From Oligoflexia bacterium (GTDB lineage Bacteria; Bdellovibrionota; UBA1018; CAIMNF01): a DNA stretch of 33,205 nt. Positions 14,576 to 23,139 of the stretch are shown here, one piece after another. Made by a program: the position numbers and the translations under genes. Positions within the stretch are counted from its first letter, which is position 1, and each line of letters starts with the position of its first letter. The stretch is from assembly GCA_903845155.1 (NCBI GenBank), contig CAIMWN010000301.1, positions 1 to 33,205 of the forward strand, written 5' to 3'. The notes below the pieces were generated by a model, which saw only the letters and a program-made list of their open reading frames with translations, was not told where the DNA came from and ran no database searches.

Positions 14576-16102
14576 ATGCCTGTATCTACGCGTCCGATCT
14601 ACATCACGAATTCACAGACCCGCAAAAAAGAGCTGTTTAAGCCCATGGTGCCAGGCAAGGTGAAGTTCTACTCTTGTGGGCCCACCGTTTATAGCTACAT
14701 CCATATCGGTAACTTAAGAGCAGCACTCACGGCGGATCTCTTTTATCGTTTTTTCAAACATTTTGGCTACCAAGTGAATTACGTCCGGAATTATACCGAC
14801 GTCGATGACAAAATTATCAAACGCGCAATTGAAGAGAAACTGAGTTGCGAAGCGGTGACCAAAAAATACATTGAAAGTGTGGAACGAGATTATGCTCTGG
14901 CCGGAATGCTTGAGCCCACGCATAAAGTAAAAGTGACCGATCATCTCCCAGAAATTATTTCTATGATCGGCGCGATTGTTAAAAACGACAAAGCTTATGT
15001 GACAAAAGACGGAGAAGTTTTCTTTTCCATTGATGCCTTCCCTGAATACGGAAAGCTATCGGGCAAAGCGCTTGAAGATTTAAAAGCAGGTGCAAGGGTG
15101 GAAGTGAATGCCGCTAAAAAAAATCCGATGGATTTTACGCTCTGGAAACCCTCTAAGGAAGGCGAGCAGGGTACTGGTGTGTCCTGGGATTCGCCTTGGG
15201 GCAAAGGTCGTCCGGGCTGGCACATTGAATGTTCAGCGATGGCTTGTAAATGGCTAGGAAACCAAATGGACATCCACCATGGTGGGGAAGATCTTATTTT
15301 CCCTCATCATGAAAATGAAATTGCGCAAAGTGAAGCAGCGACTGGCGCGCATCCGTATTCAAAACTTTGGGTGCATAATGCATTTCTGACTTTTTCGAGC
15401 GAGAAAATGTCAAAGAGCTTGGGCAATGTAGTGAATGCCGGAGATTTCCTGGCAGAGTACGGGGCCGAGATTGCGCGTTACACATTTCTAGGAGTTCACT
15501 ACCGTTCTGTATTTGATTTCAATTCAGATACCATTGACCAAACGGTTCAGAATTTAGAGCGAATCTACGAAGCGAAGAAAAAAGCAGAAGAGATTCGCGA
15601 GAAAAAAATCGCCGTGCCCGATCTCAGAGCTGAGCAGGGGTGGGGTGCTTTTATGATTGATTGTGATCGCGCCAGAAATGCGATCAATGATCATTATGCA
15701 AACGACCTGAATACGGCAGGCGCTTTGTCTGAATTGTTCACTTTAATTAGAGAATGGAATCGCTGTGTTTCACTCCCGAATGCTGAAAATACTCCGGTAG
15801 CAATTTTGGCCGCCAACGAATTTATTAAAGTGCTGGAAGAGGAAATTGGTTCGGTGATTGGTATCGGGCGCATGAGGGCAGAAACTGCACTTCAGAAGTT
15901 AAGTTCTATCAGGGCGCTCAGGCAAAAGAATGATGGCTTCACTGTATTGAGTGACCTCGAAATTGAAGGGTTGTTAAAAGAACGGGTAGAAGTTCGAGCA
16001 CAGAAAAATTTCAAACGATCAGACGAAATTCGTGATCATCTTGCCGCGAATGGTGTCGAAATTAAGGATTCTCCGCAGGGCACGACTTGGACCCGCAAGT
16101 AG
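14576..16102 (+). CDS. cysS: Cysteinyl-tRNA synthetase
   Basis: 508 residues, slightly longer than the usual 460-470. It charges tRNA-Cys with cysteine using ATP, in the cytoplasm. Class I motifs are complete: HIGN (43-46) and KMSKS (277-281). The zinc site that discriminates cysteine is intact: C34 in FYSCGPTVYSYIH, C219 in GWHIECSAM, H244 and E248 in IFPHHENEIA. A long helical anticodon-binding C-terminus (about 320-508) ends with the conserved (R/K)SDEIRDHLAANGVEIKDSPQGTTW pattern. The ATG has AAGG six bases upstream. The gene is monocistronic, facing the LysM lipoprotein gene whose stop is 16 bases away. Confidence 0.97.
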   Translation: MPVSTRPIYITNSQTRKKELFKPMVPGKVKFYSCGPTVYSYIHIGNLRAALTADLFYRFFKHFGYQVNYVRNYTDVDDKIIKRAIEEKLSCEAVTKKYIESVERDYALAGMLEPTHKVKVTDHLPEIISMIGAIVKNDKAYVTKDGEVFFSIDAFPEYGKLSGKALEDLKAGARVEVNAAKKNPMDFTLWKPSKEGEQGTGVSWDSPWGKGRPGWHIECSAMACKWLGNQMDIHHGGEDLIFPHHENEIAQSEAATGAHPYSKLWVHNAFLTFSSEKMSKSLGNVVNAGDFLAEYGAEIARYTFLGVHYRSVFDFNSDTIDQTVQNLERIYEAKKKAEEIREKKIAVPDLRAEQGWGAFMIDCDRARNAINDHYANDLNTAGALSELFTLIREWNRCVSLPNAENTPVAILAANEFIKVLEEEIGSVIGIGRMRAETALQKLSSIRALRQKNDGFTVLSDLEIEGLLKERVEVRAQKNFKRSDEIRDHLAANGVEIKDSPQGTTWTRK

Positions 16103-16104
16103 GG

Positions 16105-16155
16105 GCAGAAATAGTCATTTAAACGCCAGCGTCAACTTCTGCGGCTTTTTCTTTT
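16105..16155 (+). terminator. Possible cysS terminator lying inside the convergent LysM gene
   Basis: GCAGAA (16105-16110) pairs with TTCTGC (16137-16142), with an inner ACGC/GCGT hairpin between 16123 and 16132. It is followed by GGCTTTTTCTTTT. The T-tract is inside the 3' end of the opposing LysM gene. The long loop makes this moderate evidence. Confidence 0.4.
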
Positions 16156-17120
16156 GAGGTCACTTTGGTGTCTGGAACATAGTAAAGATAGAACCCTGTA
16201 TAAATTTTATTCGGGTCGTGAATCAATTGTTTATTATTTTCCCAAAGTTTTTTCCATTTTTCAAAAGTTCCATAAACGTGATTTGAAATCTTGGCCAAGG
16301 TGTCACCTTGTTGGATGAGATAGCTTTCCCCGACGTGTTCAACGACCGAGCTTGGCATTCTACCATTATCTGCAAAGTGAAGCTTTGTTCCTGGAGGAAT
16401 ATGGTTTGGATCCGCAAGTTGATCCTGATTTAAACTATAAATTTCTCTCCAGCGATAAAGATCGCCAAATTGTTCGAAGGCAATTTTCATCAGAGTATCG
16501 CCTTTTTTAACTGTATAAGTTTGTGTGCCGGGAGTAGATGCATCAGAAGCCTGCGCTACATTTCGGGACGCAGTTGAAGGTTTTGAAATTTTAGGATCGG
16601 TGGTCGCCACCGTATCTTGTACTGCTACGGGAGTGCTCATATCAGGCGCAACTGGAGCGCTCACATCTGGTGCTGCAGTTGTTGTCATGTCGGTGGCCGA
16701 AGGTGTGGTGACCGCTTGCATGGTTACTGTGCTTGCGGCATCGGGTGCTGCGACTAAGTTAGTGGTGTCTTGCACGGTCGCTACTGTGTCAGCAGTCGGC
16801 GCGCTTACGTCTAATTTTGGTTCAGGGACTTGGGTAACGACGGGGTTATCCAGTGCTGCATCAGTTTTGTTTTCGGCAGTGGGAGAAGTTCCATTTACGA
16901 TGACGGCGCCTGCGGCGACGGCTAACTCAAGCTCAGGATTATGATCATCGGGCACTACGTCGGTCGCGCCCACCTGAGCAGTCGTTTCTGCTGGGGCACT
17001 TGCTTCCGATTCTGCATCGCTCACTTCGTCGGTGCTTGCCGACGAGCAGGCATTTAAAATCATTAAGCTAATCACCAAGGTGGCGAGTACTGGTAATTTA
17101 TTGACGGTTTCCTTCTTCAT
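16119..17120 (-). CDS. Lipoprotein with two LysM domains
   Basis: 333 residues. The signal peptide ends in the lipobox LNAC, with Cys25 the lipidated residue. Residues 26-195 are a low-complexity Ala/Thr/Pro/Val/Asp-rich linker with repeats of APDxS and TxxAVQDT type. LysM 1 spans about 200-250 (YTVKKGDTLMKIAFEQFGD) and LysM 2 about 266-316 (YLIQQGDTLAKISNHVYG). LysM binds the glycan of peptidoglycan, so the protein is probably an envelope lipoprotein with a long spacer reaching the cell wall. There is no catalytic domain. Ribosome binding site AGGAGA precedes the ATG. It is divergent from the TRL-family gene and convergent with cysS. Confidence 0.88.
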   Translation of the reverse strand: MKKETVNKLPVLATLVISLMILNACSSASTDEVSDAESEASAPAETTAQVGATDVVPDDHNPELELAVAAGAVIVNGTSPTAENKTDAALDNPVVTQVPEPKLDVSAPTADTVATVQDTTNLVAAPDAASTVTMQAVTTPSATDMTTTAAPDVSAPVAPDMSTPVAVQDTVATTDPKISKPSTASRNVAQASDASTPGTQTYTVKKGDTLMKIAFEQFGDLYRWREIYSLNQDQLADPNHIPPGTKLHFADNGRMPSSVVEHVGESYLIQQGDTLAKISNHVYGTFEKWKKLWENNKQLIHDPNKIYTGFYLYYVPDTKVTSKEKAAEVDAGV

Positions 17121-17206
17121 AATGATCTCCTCTTACGCTTATCGGTAGATTCCAAAAAAACTAAAGTTTTATCCCATGATCCAGGTGGTTGCTCTGGTCT
17201 GTGAAC

Positions 17207-17234
17207 TTGCAATTTAAGGCGATACCCGTAAGAA
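17207..17234 (+). promoter_or_regulatory. Candidate promoter of the TRL-family gene
   Basis: TTGCAA (17207-17212) and TAAGAA (17229-17234) are 16 bases apart. The predicted start near 17241 leaves about 48 bases before the ATG at 17289, with a good AAGGAG site. Confidence 0.4.
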
Positions 17235-17288
17235 TAGACCTATCGTATTCACTATTTAACTAATGTAGACACCATTGAAGGAGATCTC

Positions 17289-17603
17289 ATGAAACAACTA
17301 TTGCCACTATTCGCATTCGCTCTCGTTACCGGTTGTGCCACCACTGGCGGAAGCTCAGGCACCGGAGGCGCATTATATACAAAAGGAGTCCGTGAAGGTA
17401 TTTCTGCAACTGCGCATAAGCCAGGAAGCAAGACCGGAATGGGATGCACTACCAACACTTTAGGTTTTTTCTCTGAGGGCGATGCATCGATCAGTACCGC
17501 TGCGAAATCTGCAGGAATTACGAACATCAGTACGGTTGAGCGTGAGTACACCAATTATTTCTATTTCTACGGAAAAATGTGCACAATCGTTACCGGTAAC
17601 TAA
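17289..17603 (+). CDS. TRL-family small lipoprotein
   Basis: 104 residues. The signal peptide MKQLLPLFAFALVTGC ends in a lipobox (VTGC, Cys16). The rest matches the TRL-like family (named from a tRNA-associated Leptospira locus): an early GALYTKG, then SKTGMGCTTNTLGFFSEGDASISTAAKSAGI (part) and the C-terminal YGKMCTIVTG. The two cysteines (CTT and MCTI) are conserved in the family. Function is unknown; members are small exported proteins that often occur in multiple copies. The start has a good AAGGAG site. No tRNA gene was found beside it here. It is transcribed alone, divergent from the LysM lipoprotein. Confidence 0.82.
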   Translation: MKQLLPLFAFALVTGCATTGGSSGTGGALYTKGVREGISATAHKPGSKTGMGCTTNTLGFFSEGDASISTAAKSAGITNISTVEREYTNYFYFYGKMCTIVTGN

Positions 17604-17662
17604 TAAAAAAGAAAACCTATTTGGAGGACTTTTGCTTTACGAGTAAAAAGTCTTCCAATAGG
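17604..17662 (-). terminator. Strong terminator whose stem lies inside the end of the preceding gene
   Basis: On the minus strand the 5' arm (17662-17646) and the 3' arm (17633-17616) pair over about 17 bases with one bulge and one mismatch around a 12-base loop. A T-rich tract TTTTCTTTTTTATTA (17615-17601) follows. The stop codon (TAG, 17619-17617) of the 360-residue gene is inside the stem. There is no T-tract on the plus side, so it serves the minus strand. Confidence 0.7.
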
Positions 17663-18699
17663 GATTCCATATTGGCGAGCGCGGCTGATTTTTCTGCCTT
17701 CGTTTCTTCCGTGTCTGGAAAGTCTTTTACAAATTGAATGAGTGCGAGCAGCCATGCATGGGTTCCGATCAGCCATGATTCTTGATTTTTAAAGTAAGTC
17801 TTCTTTTCCTTGATGAGTGAAACACTCATTAAGTGAACTACTCCCGCAAGATGGAAGTAGGGTGCGATGGACCTGGGATCGACTGCAAGTTCTGACATCA
17901 ACATGTTTTGAACTAATATCCACTGTTCATACCTGAGTTTCGCATCGGTGATCGTTCTCACTTTTTCAAGTTGAACGCCTTGAAGTTGTTTTAATATCCA
18001 TGTTCTAGGTTCGGTGAGATCAGATTTCACCGTCATGTTCCCGAGTACCTTAAGAAAAAGATCGCGTGCTGCTTGGCCAGTATCGTTTTTAGCTGTTTTA
18101 AGAGTGAAATTTTGCGAATTCCCATGATCAGTAAAAACAATGTATCGATCGATCCAGTCGTTCTCTAGTTCAACTTTAATATGAAGTCCACGCGCAGAGA
18201 ATGCGCCAGGCCCTTCAAACCAGGTAAAGGATCTGATTTGCTTTTTATAAATCTCAAAATCCTTCAAACTGCCAATCACTAGTTTTTGCTTTTCGCTAAG
18301 ACAAAAAGCATAGCTCATTAAACAAGCTTTCCATCTCACTTCATCAAAGTTGGGAATCGGAGTCCGTGGGCCTTCTATGGTAAGCTCTGCTTCGCCTGGG
18401 CTCCAAATTTGTTTCATCTTCGGGATGAATTTCAAAGGTGGGCCCTTTTGATATTCTAAGCTCATGATGATCGGATCGCCCTTAAATTGAAGGGGCCATG
18501 GGCCCAAGTGGTATCCAAAAGTGAGCGTAGTCCAGTTGGAGCCTTCACGGTCGAGGTCGCTCGGGAACTCCGTGGAAAGGGTTTCAATCGTTACGGGCAA
18601 TTGGAAAAACGAGCGATGAGCACGCAGCCACCACGATCCTCCAAAAATTAAGACGCAAAAAATCAAAAAGATATTTAATTTTCGATTAAATTGAAACAT
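17617..18699 (-). CDS. Membrane-anchored protein of unknown function
   Basis: 360 residues. One N-terminal hydrophobic segment (about 9-26, LNIFLIFCVLIFGGSWWL) would act as an uncleaved anchor, leaving the rest in the periplasm. Residues 30-220 look beta-rich and contain two cysteines (KACLMSYAFC). Residues 230-355 are mostly helical, ending in a basic tail. I do not recognise any catalytic motif or family. It follows the metalloprotease gene by 38 bases on the same strand, so the two may be co-transcribed. Its end is overlapped by a strong terminator stem. The ribosome binding site is weak. Confidence 0.7.
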   Translation of the reverse strand: MFQFNRKLNIFLIFCVLIFGGSWWLRAHRSFFQLPVTIETLSTEFPSDLDREGSNWTTLTFGYHLGPWPLQFKGDPIIMSLEYQKGPPLKFIPKMKQIWSPGEAELTIEGPRTPIPNFDEVRWKACLMSYAFCLSEKQKLVIGSLKDFEIYKKQIRSFTWFEGPGAFSARGLHIKVELENDWIDRYIVFTDHGNSQNFTLKTAKNDTGQAARDLFLKVLGNMTVKSDLTEPRTWILKQLQGVQLEKVRTITDAKLRYEQWILVQNMLMSELAVDPRSIAPYFHLAGVVHLMSVSLIKEKKTYFKNQESWLIGTHAWLLALIQFVKDFPDTEETKAEKSAALANMESLLEDFLLVKQKSSK

Positions 18700-18737
18700 T
18701 CATTTTCAGAATAGATGGCTTAAGAATCAAACGCAAC

Positions 18738-19484
18738 TTAGTAAACGCGGCCTAATGAATAAGACAACGCGTTCTCTACGATCGGTGAGTTTCCATGTGA
18801 ATCAAAAGCGCGGTTGGCGAGCCCTAGATCATTGATGTTTTCCTGAATTACTCGTCTGGTGTAAGGAGATAGAGTTCCACCTGCTTGGCCAGCTTGCGCG
18901 GATGGGTTCCATTGAAATCTGCTTTCAACGATCGTTCCGCGTGGGCACATGATTCCGGGTTGGCCTTTACCTCTCCAGTCACCTTGGTCAGGGTGAGGTA
19001 AGCAAAATCCATGTCCGAATTCATGAGGTGCGGTAGTTGATTTTCCGAGATCATCGGAAAGGTACCAAGTGCCCTGATTAGAACAAAGATTGTTCATGAA
19101 TGAGCGATCACCGGCCGCGGTGTTCCCTTGTAATAAATGAATAAAGTTAAATTCTGGCGCGGGGGCTTTTCGAAGCAATGCAGCTGCAGCTGCTTCACTC
19201 ACGACTTCAGAAGTGACATCAAAATTAACGGAGTAAATGTCATACTCGCGCGTGATGGTGAATGGTTCAATTTTTTGGTCTAAATTAGATCCACCATTCC
19301 AGTAACGATTGATTTCTGCAGTGGTGTTTTTTGCAGATTCCTCATTTGCGGCTGGTCCATAATAATAAATGTGAGCCTTGATGGTAATCGTGTGAGTGTC
19401 TTGATCTAAGTGAGCGATTGCAGATGCGAAAGTATTTGAGCTTAAACCCAAAAGTGCGAGCATGATGATGAGCATTGATTTCAT
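18738..19484 (-). CDS. Exported zinc metalloprotease, metzincin-like
   Basis: About 248 residues from ATG at 19484, which has GGGGG nine bases upstream and a clean signal peptide (MKSMLIIMLALLGLSSNTFA). An earlier in-frame start at 19535 would bury that signal, so I reject it. The zinc motif HEFGHGFCLPH (154-164) is HExxHxxxxxH, with E155 as catalytic base and H154, H158 and H164 as ligands. IMCPRG (178-183) contains the candidate Met-turn. Cysteines at 134, 161 and 180 suggest disulfides. No propeptide switch or C-terminal sorting domain is visible, so it is small and compact. It could be a T2SS client. Its closest metzincin subfamily cannot be settled by eye. Confidence 0.78.
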   Translation of the reverse strand: MKSMLIIMLALLGLSSNTFASAIAHLDQDTHTITIKAHIYYYGPAANEESAKNTTAEINRYWNGGSNLDQKIEPFTITREYDIYSVNFDVTSEVVSEAAAAALLRKAPAPEFNFIHLLQGNTAAGDRSFMNNLCSNQGTWYLSDDLGKSTTAPHEFGHGFCLPHPDQGDWRGKGQPGIMCPRGTIVESRFQWNPSAQAGQAGGTLSPYTRRVIQENINDLGLANRAFDSHGNSPIVENALSYSLGRVY

Positions 19485-19522
19485 ATTATAATTCCCCCTA
19501 CACTTGGGTTTACTGAGCAAAA

Positions 19523-20122
19523 TTATAAATGGCAAGTCTTTCCGTAGCCTCTGGCCATGCGTGCTAGCGGATTTAATTCTTGAGAATCGATGATCATCTT
19601 GTTGGGGATTTTTAATGACTCATCAAAGTGTGCACCTAAGACTCTTCCGAAAACCACCGTATTTGAGCCAATTTCTAGCGTTTTCTCCAGTACGCATTCA
19701 AATGAAATTTTAAATTCTTTCACCCTGGGGCATTGAACCCATTGAGAGGGAGTGAGGGTGAGTCCTAGTTTTGCTCGTTCACTTTCTCCGTAGGGAAGGG
19801 GTTCGCCCATCGCTTCTACCCATTGGACTTGATCCGCAGTGGCGATGTGAATCACAAATTCTTTGTTTTTTTCGATGTTCCGAAGGGTATCTTTTTTTGA
19901 ACCATCGCGGTTGTGTCCTATAGAAAACATCAAGCAAGGTGGATCGCTTGAGACTGCGTTGAAGTAACTAAAGGGTGCAAGATTATCGATTCCATTTTCA
20001 TCAATCGTCCCGACGACTGCAATGGGTCTTGGGACTACCATCGAGGTGACGAGGTGATAAATTTCTGAAGGCTTTAAATCCTGAAAGTGGACAGAGAGTT
20101 CTTCGAATGGTGCAGGAGTCAT
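19523..20122 (-). CDS. Flavin reductase-like FMN-binding protein
   Basis: 199 residues from ATG at 20122, with AAGG seven bases upstream. The sequence matches the flavin-reductase-like domain family: PRPIAVVGTIDENGIDNLAPFSYFNAVSSDPP (part), FSIGHNRDGSKKDTLRNI and NKEFVIHIA, with a later SFECVLEKTLEIGSNTVVFGRV. These proteins bind FMN and either reduce flavin for a partner oxygenase or act as stand-alone oxidoreductases. Its ATG overlaps the stop of the upstream membrane protein as ATGA, so the two are probably translated together. The natural substrate is unknown. Confidence 0.88.
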   Translation of the reverse strand: MTPAPFEELSVHFQDLKPSEIYHLVTSMVVPRPIAVVGTIDENGIDNLAPFSYFNAVSSDPPCLMFSIGHNRDGSKKDTLRNIEKNKEFVIHIATADQVQWVEAMGEPLPYGESERAKLGLTLTPSQWVQCPRVKEFKISFECVLEKTLEIGSNTVVFGRVLGAHFDESLKIPNKMIIDSQELNPLARMARGYGKTCHL

Positions 20123-21123
20123 GGGGTGGCCTTTCTTGTGGAATCGGTTCGGAGCTCTTTGACTATTTCCACCATAGATTTCCAATTAAGTGGGAACTCG
20201 AGCAAAACATGGCCTAAGCTCAACAGCACGAGCCAGAGCAAGCCCAGTGAATAATCAATGAGGTAAAGGGCGACGGAGGCGATCCAAAGCCCCACGATAC
20301 CCCACAAGCGAGCTTTTGGAACTTGGTGCCAGCGAATGACTTCTGTTTTACTGAACCAATTTAAATAATGGTAGGTGTAAGCAAATGCAATCAAGCGCAT
20401 CACTGGAAGGCTGTATTGGGAATGGTAAAGATAGCGGTCGAGGTTGTTTTCAAAAGGCACATGAAAGAAGCGTTCGATGAGTGCGACATTTAAATTATAA
20501 AAACCTTCGCCGTGACCGAAGTAAGCTTCGCGGCCGTAGTTTGTGGTTTCAATAAAAGTTTGATTCTGAAAACAGAAAAATAGAAAAAGAGGACAAAGCA
20601 CATAAAAAACAAGGGAAAGATACCCTGACTTACTTTTTGATCGAAGCGAACCCAGTAAAATAAAAAAGCCGGTAAAAAGAAAAACATGAATCAGCGTGGG
20701 CAGTAGGGTATCTAGGAAAAAAAGGACAGTGCTGTTGGGTTCTTGTTTCAAAAAAACGACCTCCGCCAACGCGAACGCACCCACGATCCCTAAAACTTTC
20801 AGCGGGATGTTTTTCATATACGCGAGCATCGCTGAAATCATGAAAGCGATGAGTATGGTTTCAGCGCCGTTTACGATCGGATGACCAAAATAGCTGAGTG
20901 ATATTAAAATGCTGATCAAAACGAGAGGTAGATAATCATATTTACTCTGAGTGAAATACTGACGATCATGGAGCCAGCTGATTTCAGTGAGGTAATGAAG
21001 TGGTCCAAAAAAAGCATAGGAAAACAAAAATACTTCGAGTGGCATGAGGAGTGCCGCCAGCGCGCTGATGAGCATGAGTCCGATGTTGATGAAGTTGATT
21101 CGGGTGAGAGCTTTCGCACTCAT
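20119..21123 (-). CDS. Histidine-rich polytopic membrane protein of unknown function
   Basis: 334 residues from ATG at 21123, which overlaps the nadA stop as ATGA; another ATG three codons upstream has a worse context. About 8-9 membrane helices are visible. Ten histidines, many at helix ends, include [20 protein letters not shown] (39-57), YFGHGEGF (201-208), [10 protein letters not shown] (231-240), YTYHYLNWF (249-257) and [12 protein letters not shown] (302-313). I recall similar uncharacterised proteins in other bacteria but no assigned function. The clustered histidines recall membrane metal enzymes such as the Brp/Blh carotenoid oxygenases, which is only an analogy. Tight coupling with nadA before it and a flavin-reductase-like gene after it suggests a redox step. 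Confidence 0.75.
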   Translation of the reverse strand: MSAKALTRINFINIGLMLISALAALLMPLEVFLFSYAFFGPLHYLTEISWLHDRQYFTQSKYDYLPLVLISILISLSYFGHPIVNGAETILIAFMISAMLAYMKNIPLKVLGIVGAFALAEVVFLKQEPNSTVLFFLDTLLPTLIHVFLFTGFFILLGSLRSKSKSGYLSLVFYVLCPLFLFFCFQNQTFIETTNYGREAYFGHGEGFYNLNVALIERFFHVPFENNLDRYLYHSQYSLPVMRLIAFAYTYHYLNWFSKTEVIRWHQVPKARLWGIVGLWIASVALYLIDYSLGLLWLVLLSLGHVLLEFPLNWKSMVEIVKELRTDSTRKATP

Positions 21124-22040
21124 GCAGACCATTCCAGCATGAGTGCGAGTGATTTCTGGGCAGCCTTGCGGATTGCCTCTGGAACGAAAATTTCGGGACT
21201 TTCCGTCTCCAGCGCTTGGACGAGTTTCTCAAGCGTGTTGAGCTTCATAAAGGGGCATTCGTTGCACGCGCAATTTTGATTGGGCGGAGCAGGGACGAGT
21301 GTTTTTTGTGATGCTTTTTTCTGCATCTGGTGAAGAATTCCGGCTTCAGTGGCGACGATGAAAGTTTGATTTGGGCTCTCGCTTACGAATTTCAACAGTT
21401 GAGAGGTGCTTCCAATGAAATCTGAAATTTTGAGAATATTTTCTTCACATTCTGGATGCGCTATGATTTTTGCGTCGGGGTGTTTCAATTTGAGATCGAT
21501 CATTTTTCGTTCTGAAAAAGTTTCGTGAACAATACAGCTTCCCGGCCAGAGGGTCATGGCGCGTCCTGTTTTCTCAGTCACCCAGCGTCCAAGGTTTCGG
21601 TCTGGCGCAAAAAGGATAGGGCGGTCTTTGGGTGCACGTTCCACAATTTTTAATGCATTCGAGCTGGTGCAAATGACATCACTCAGTGCCTTTACCGCAG
21701 CCGAACAATTGATGTAGCTAATCACGAAATGGTCGGGGTTATTTTTCTTGAATTCGGCTAAGCGCTCGGGTGGGCAACTGTCGGAGAGAGAGCAGCCAGC
21801 GCGGAGGTCGGGTAAAATCACTTTGCGGCTCGGATTTAAAATCTTTGCACCCTCGGCCATGAAATGGACACCTGCAAAGAGAATGATATCCGCAGTGGAC
21901 CGTTGTGCAGCGCGAGCGAGTTCGAGGCTATCTCCAATAAAGTCGGCCACATCCTGTATGTCAGGATCTTGGTAGTAGTGGGCGAGGATGACCGCGTTTT
22001 TTTCCTTCTTCAGCTGGGCAACTTTTTGAAATAAATCCAT
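21120..22040 (-). CDS. nadA: Quinolinate synthase A
   Basis: 306 residues, typical of the short NadA form. It condenses iminoaspartate with dihydroxyacetone phosphate to quinolinate in de novo NAD synthesis, using a 4Fe-4S cluster. The three cluster cysteines are C83 (AGCSLSDSC), C169 (WPGSCIVHE) and C262 (NECPFM). Other motifs are [20 protein letters not shown] (20-39), CTSSNA (124-129), HPEC (195-198) and GSTSQ (210-214). Neither nadB nor nadC lies in the window. It is the first gene of a unit with the histidine-rich membrane protein and flavoprotein, and is divergent from the thiamine-type importer over about 58 bases. Confidence 0.95.
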   Translation of the reverse strand: MDLFQKVAQLKKEKNAVILAHYYQDPDIQDVADFIGDSLELARAAQRSTADIILFAGVHFMAEGAKILNPSRKVILPDLRAGCSLSDSCPPERLAEFKKNNPDHFVISYINCSAAVKALSDVICTSSNALKIVERAPKDRPILFAPDRNLGRWVTEKTGRAMTLWPGSCIVHETFSERKMIDLKLKHPDAKIIAHPECEENILKISDFIGSTSQLLKFVSESPNQTFIVATEAGILHQMQKKASQKTLVPAPPNQNCACNECPFMKLNTLEKLVQALETESPEIFVPEAIRKAAQKSLALMLEWSA

Positions 22041-22048
22041 TCTCTACA

Positions 22049-22091
22049 GAAGTATTTCATGGTTGCAAGGGAGTCAAGCCATCGTTACGCT
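22049..22091. promoter_or_regulatory. Overlapping divergent promoters of nadA and the thiB-like gene
   Basis: Plus strand: TTGCAA (22063-22068), 17-base spacer, TACGCT (22086-22091), predicting a start at about 22098-22099, the A of the ATG. Minus strand: TTGACT (22077-22072), 17-base spacer, TACTTC (22054-22049), predicting a start close to the nadA ATG at 22040. Neither gene has a convincing Shine-Dalgarno, so both could be leaderless. No TPP riboswitch fits in this gap. Confidence 0.4.
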
Positions 22092-22098
22092 AACCCTA

Positions 22099-23139
22099 AT
22101 GAAATCTTTCCGGTTTTCCGCGTTAATCGGTATCGCAATCGTCATCAGTTCGGTGCTCGGTTCCTGTTCTTTTTTTTCAAAGAAGGCGCCGCTTGGCGTA
22201 TCCATTCTGACTTACTCATCCTTAGGTTCTAAGGGCGGTTTTTTGCGAGCAGTGGAGCCGGTGTTTTTGGCGGAGACAGGGTGCGCGCTGAAGGTTGAAT
22301 CCACCATGGGCGCAGCTCAGGTTTTGTCCTATCTTGAGGAGCCCGGGGCGCGCGAGCGCATTGATGTCGTCATGGGAATTGACGAGCTCCTTTTTGAGCG
22401 AGCGCAGAGTTATCTTTATCTGAGTTCAGAAGTTTCCCCCGACTTTAAACCGGAGTATAAATCCTTTGTCAAAGCTCGTAGTAAAGCTGGCTTCTTTCCC
22501 GTTGATTATGGAGCCTTGTCATTTATTTACAGAAAAGAGGCATTCAAGCCGGGGCTGTTGAAGTTACCTTCGAAACTCACGGATTTACTGAAGCCAGAGT
22601 ATCGAAAAAAATTCATTCTCCAAGACCCCAGAGCCTCATCCCCCGGGATGTTATTTTTCCTTTTTAGCGATGGTATTCTAAAAATTTCTGACCTTCGAAA
22701 ACAATGGCTCACGCTCGCGCCGAGTTGGGATGCGAGTTATAAAATGTTTCTCGCCCACGATGCACCCATGGTTTGGAGTTATCTCAGTTCACTTGCTTAC
22801 CATGCAACTCAACATGATGAAGCCCAGTATGGGTACGTAGATTTTGAAGAGGGCCTTCCGCTTCAAATTGAGGGCATGAGTGTCATCAATAAAGTAGGCA
22901 ATCCATTCAAAGAAAATCCATGTATCGAAAAATGGATTCGTTTCGTGCTGACTAAACCAATGCAAGCAAAATTGGTCGAGAAGCAATGGATGATGCCTGT
23001 GCTAGAAGGCGTCACGCTGCCTGATTATTTTAAAGGCGTTCCAGAAATTAAAAAAGTGGCGGTGGGGAATGAGGGCATTTCCAGGGTGGATTCATTGGTG
23101 AATCGTTTTGGAAAAGAGGTCCAAAGTGATTCCTGGTAA
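22099..23139 (+). CDS. ThiB-like substrate-binding lipoprotein of a thiamine-type ABC importer
   Basis: 346 residues from ATG at 22099, chosen because it begins a clean lipoprotein signal (MKSFRFSALIGIAIV, lipobox LGSC with Cys at about 23). An in-frame TTG at 22063 would add 12 unlikely residues. Segments match ThiB: IDVVMGIDELL, FFPVDYGALSFIY, ILQDPRASSPGM, the SYLSSLAYH region, the EGLPLQIEG region and KQWMMPVLEGVTLPDYF. ThiB captures thiamine, TMP or TPP in the periplasm. Here it would be lipid-anchored, unusual for the soluble enterobacterial protein. The related iron-binding AfuA-type proteins are the main alternative. It overlaps the permease gene by 14 bases. Confidence 0.8.
   Translation: MKSFRFSALIGIAIVISSVLGSCSFFSKKAPLGVSILTYSSLGSKGGFLRAVEPVFLAETGCALKVESTMGAAQVLSYLEEPGARERIDVVMGIDELLFERAQSYLYLSSEVSPDFKPEYKSFVKARSKAGFFPVDYGALSFIYRKEAFKPGLLKLPSKLTDLLKPEYRKKFILQDPRASSPGMLFFLFSDGILKISDLRKQWLTLAPSWDASYKMFLAHDAPMVWSYLSSLAYHATQHDEAQYGYVDFEEGLPLQIEGMSVINKVGNPFKENPCIEKWIRFVLTKPMQAKLVEKQWMMPVLEGVTLPDYFKGVPEIKKVAVGNEGISRVDSLVNRFGKEVQSDSW

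Noticed and set aside
16525-16944. 139-codon plus-strand frame inside the LysM lipoprotein
   Set aside because: It is the complement of an Ala/Thr/Val-rich low-complexity linker and gives a Val/Ala/Ser/Gly-rich product with no start signal.
22041-22098. TPP riboswitch before the thiamine-type importer
   Set aside because: The gap is too short and the conserved CTGAGA and CTGATC-type blocks are absent.
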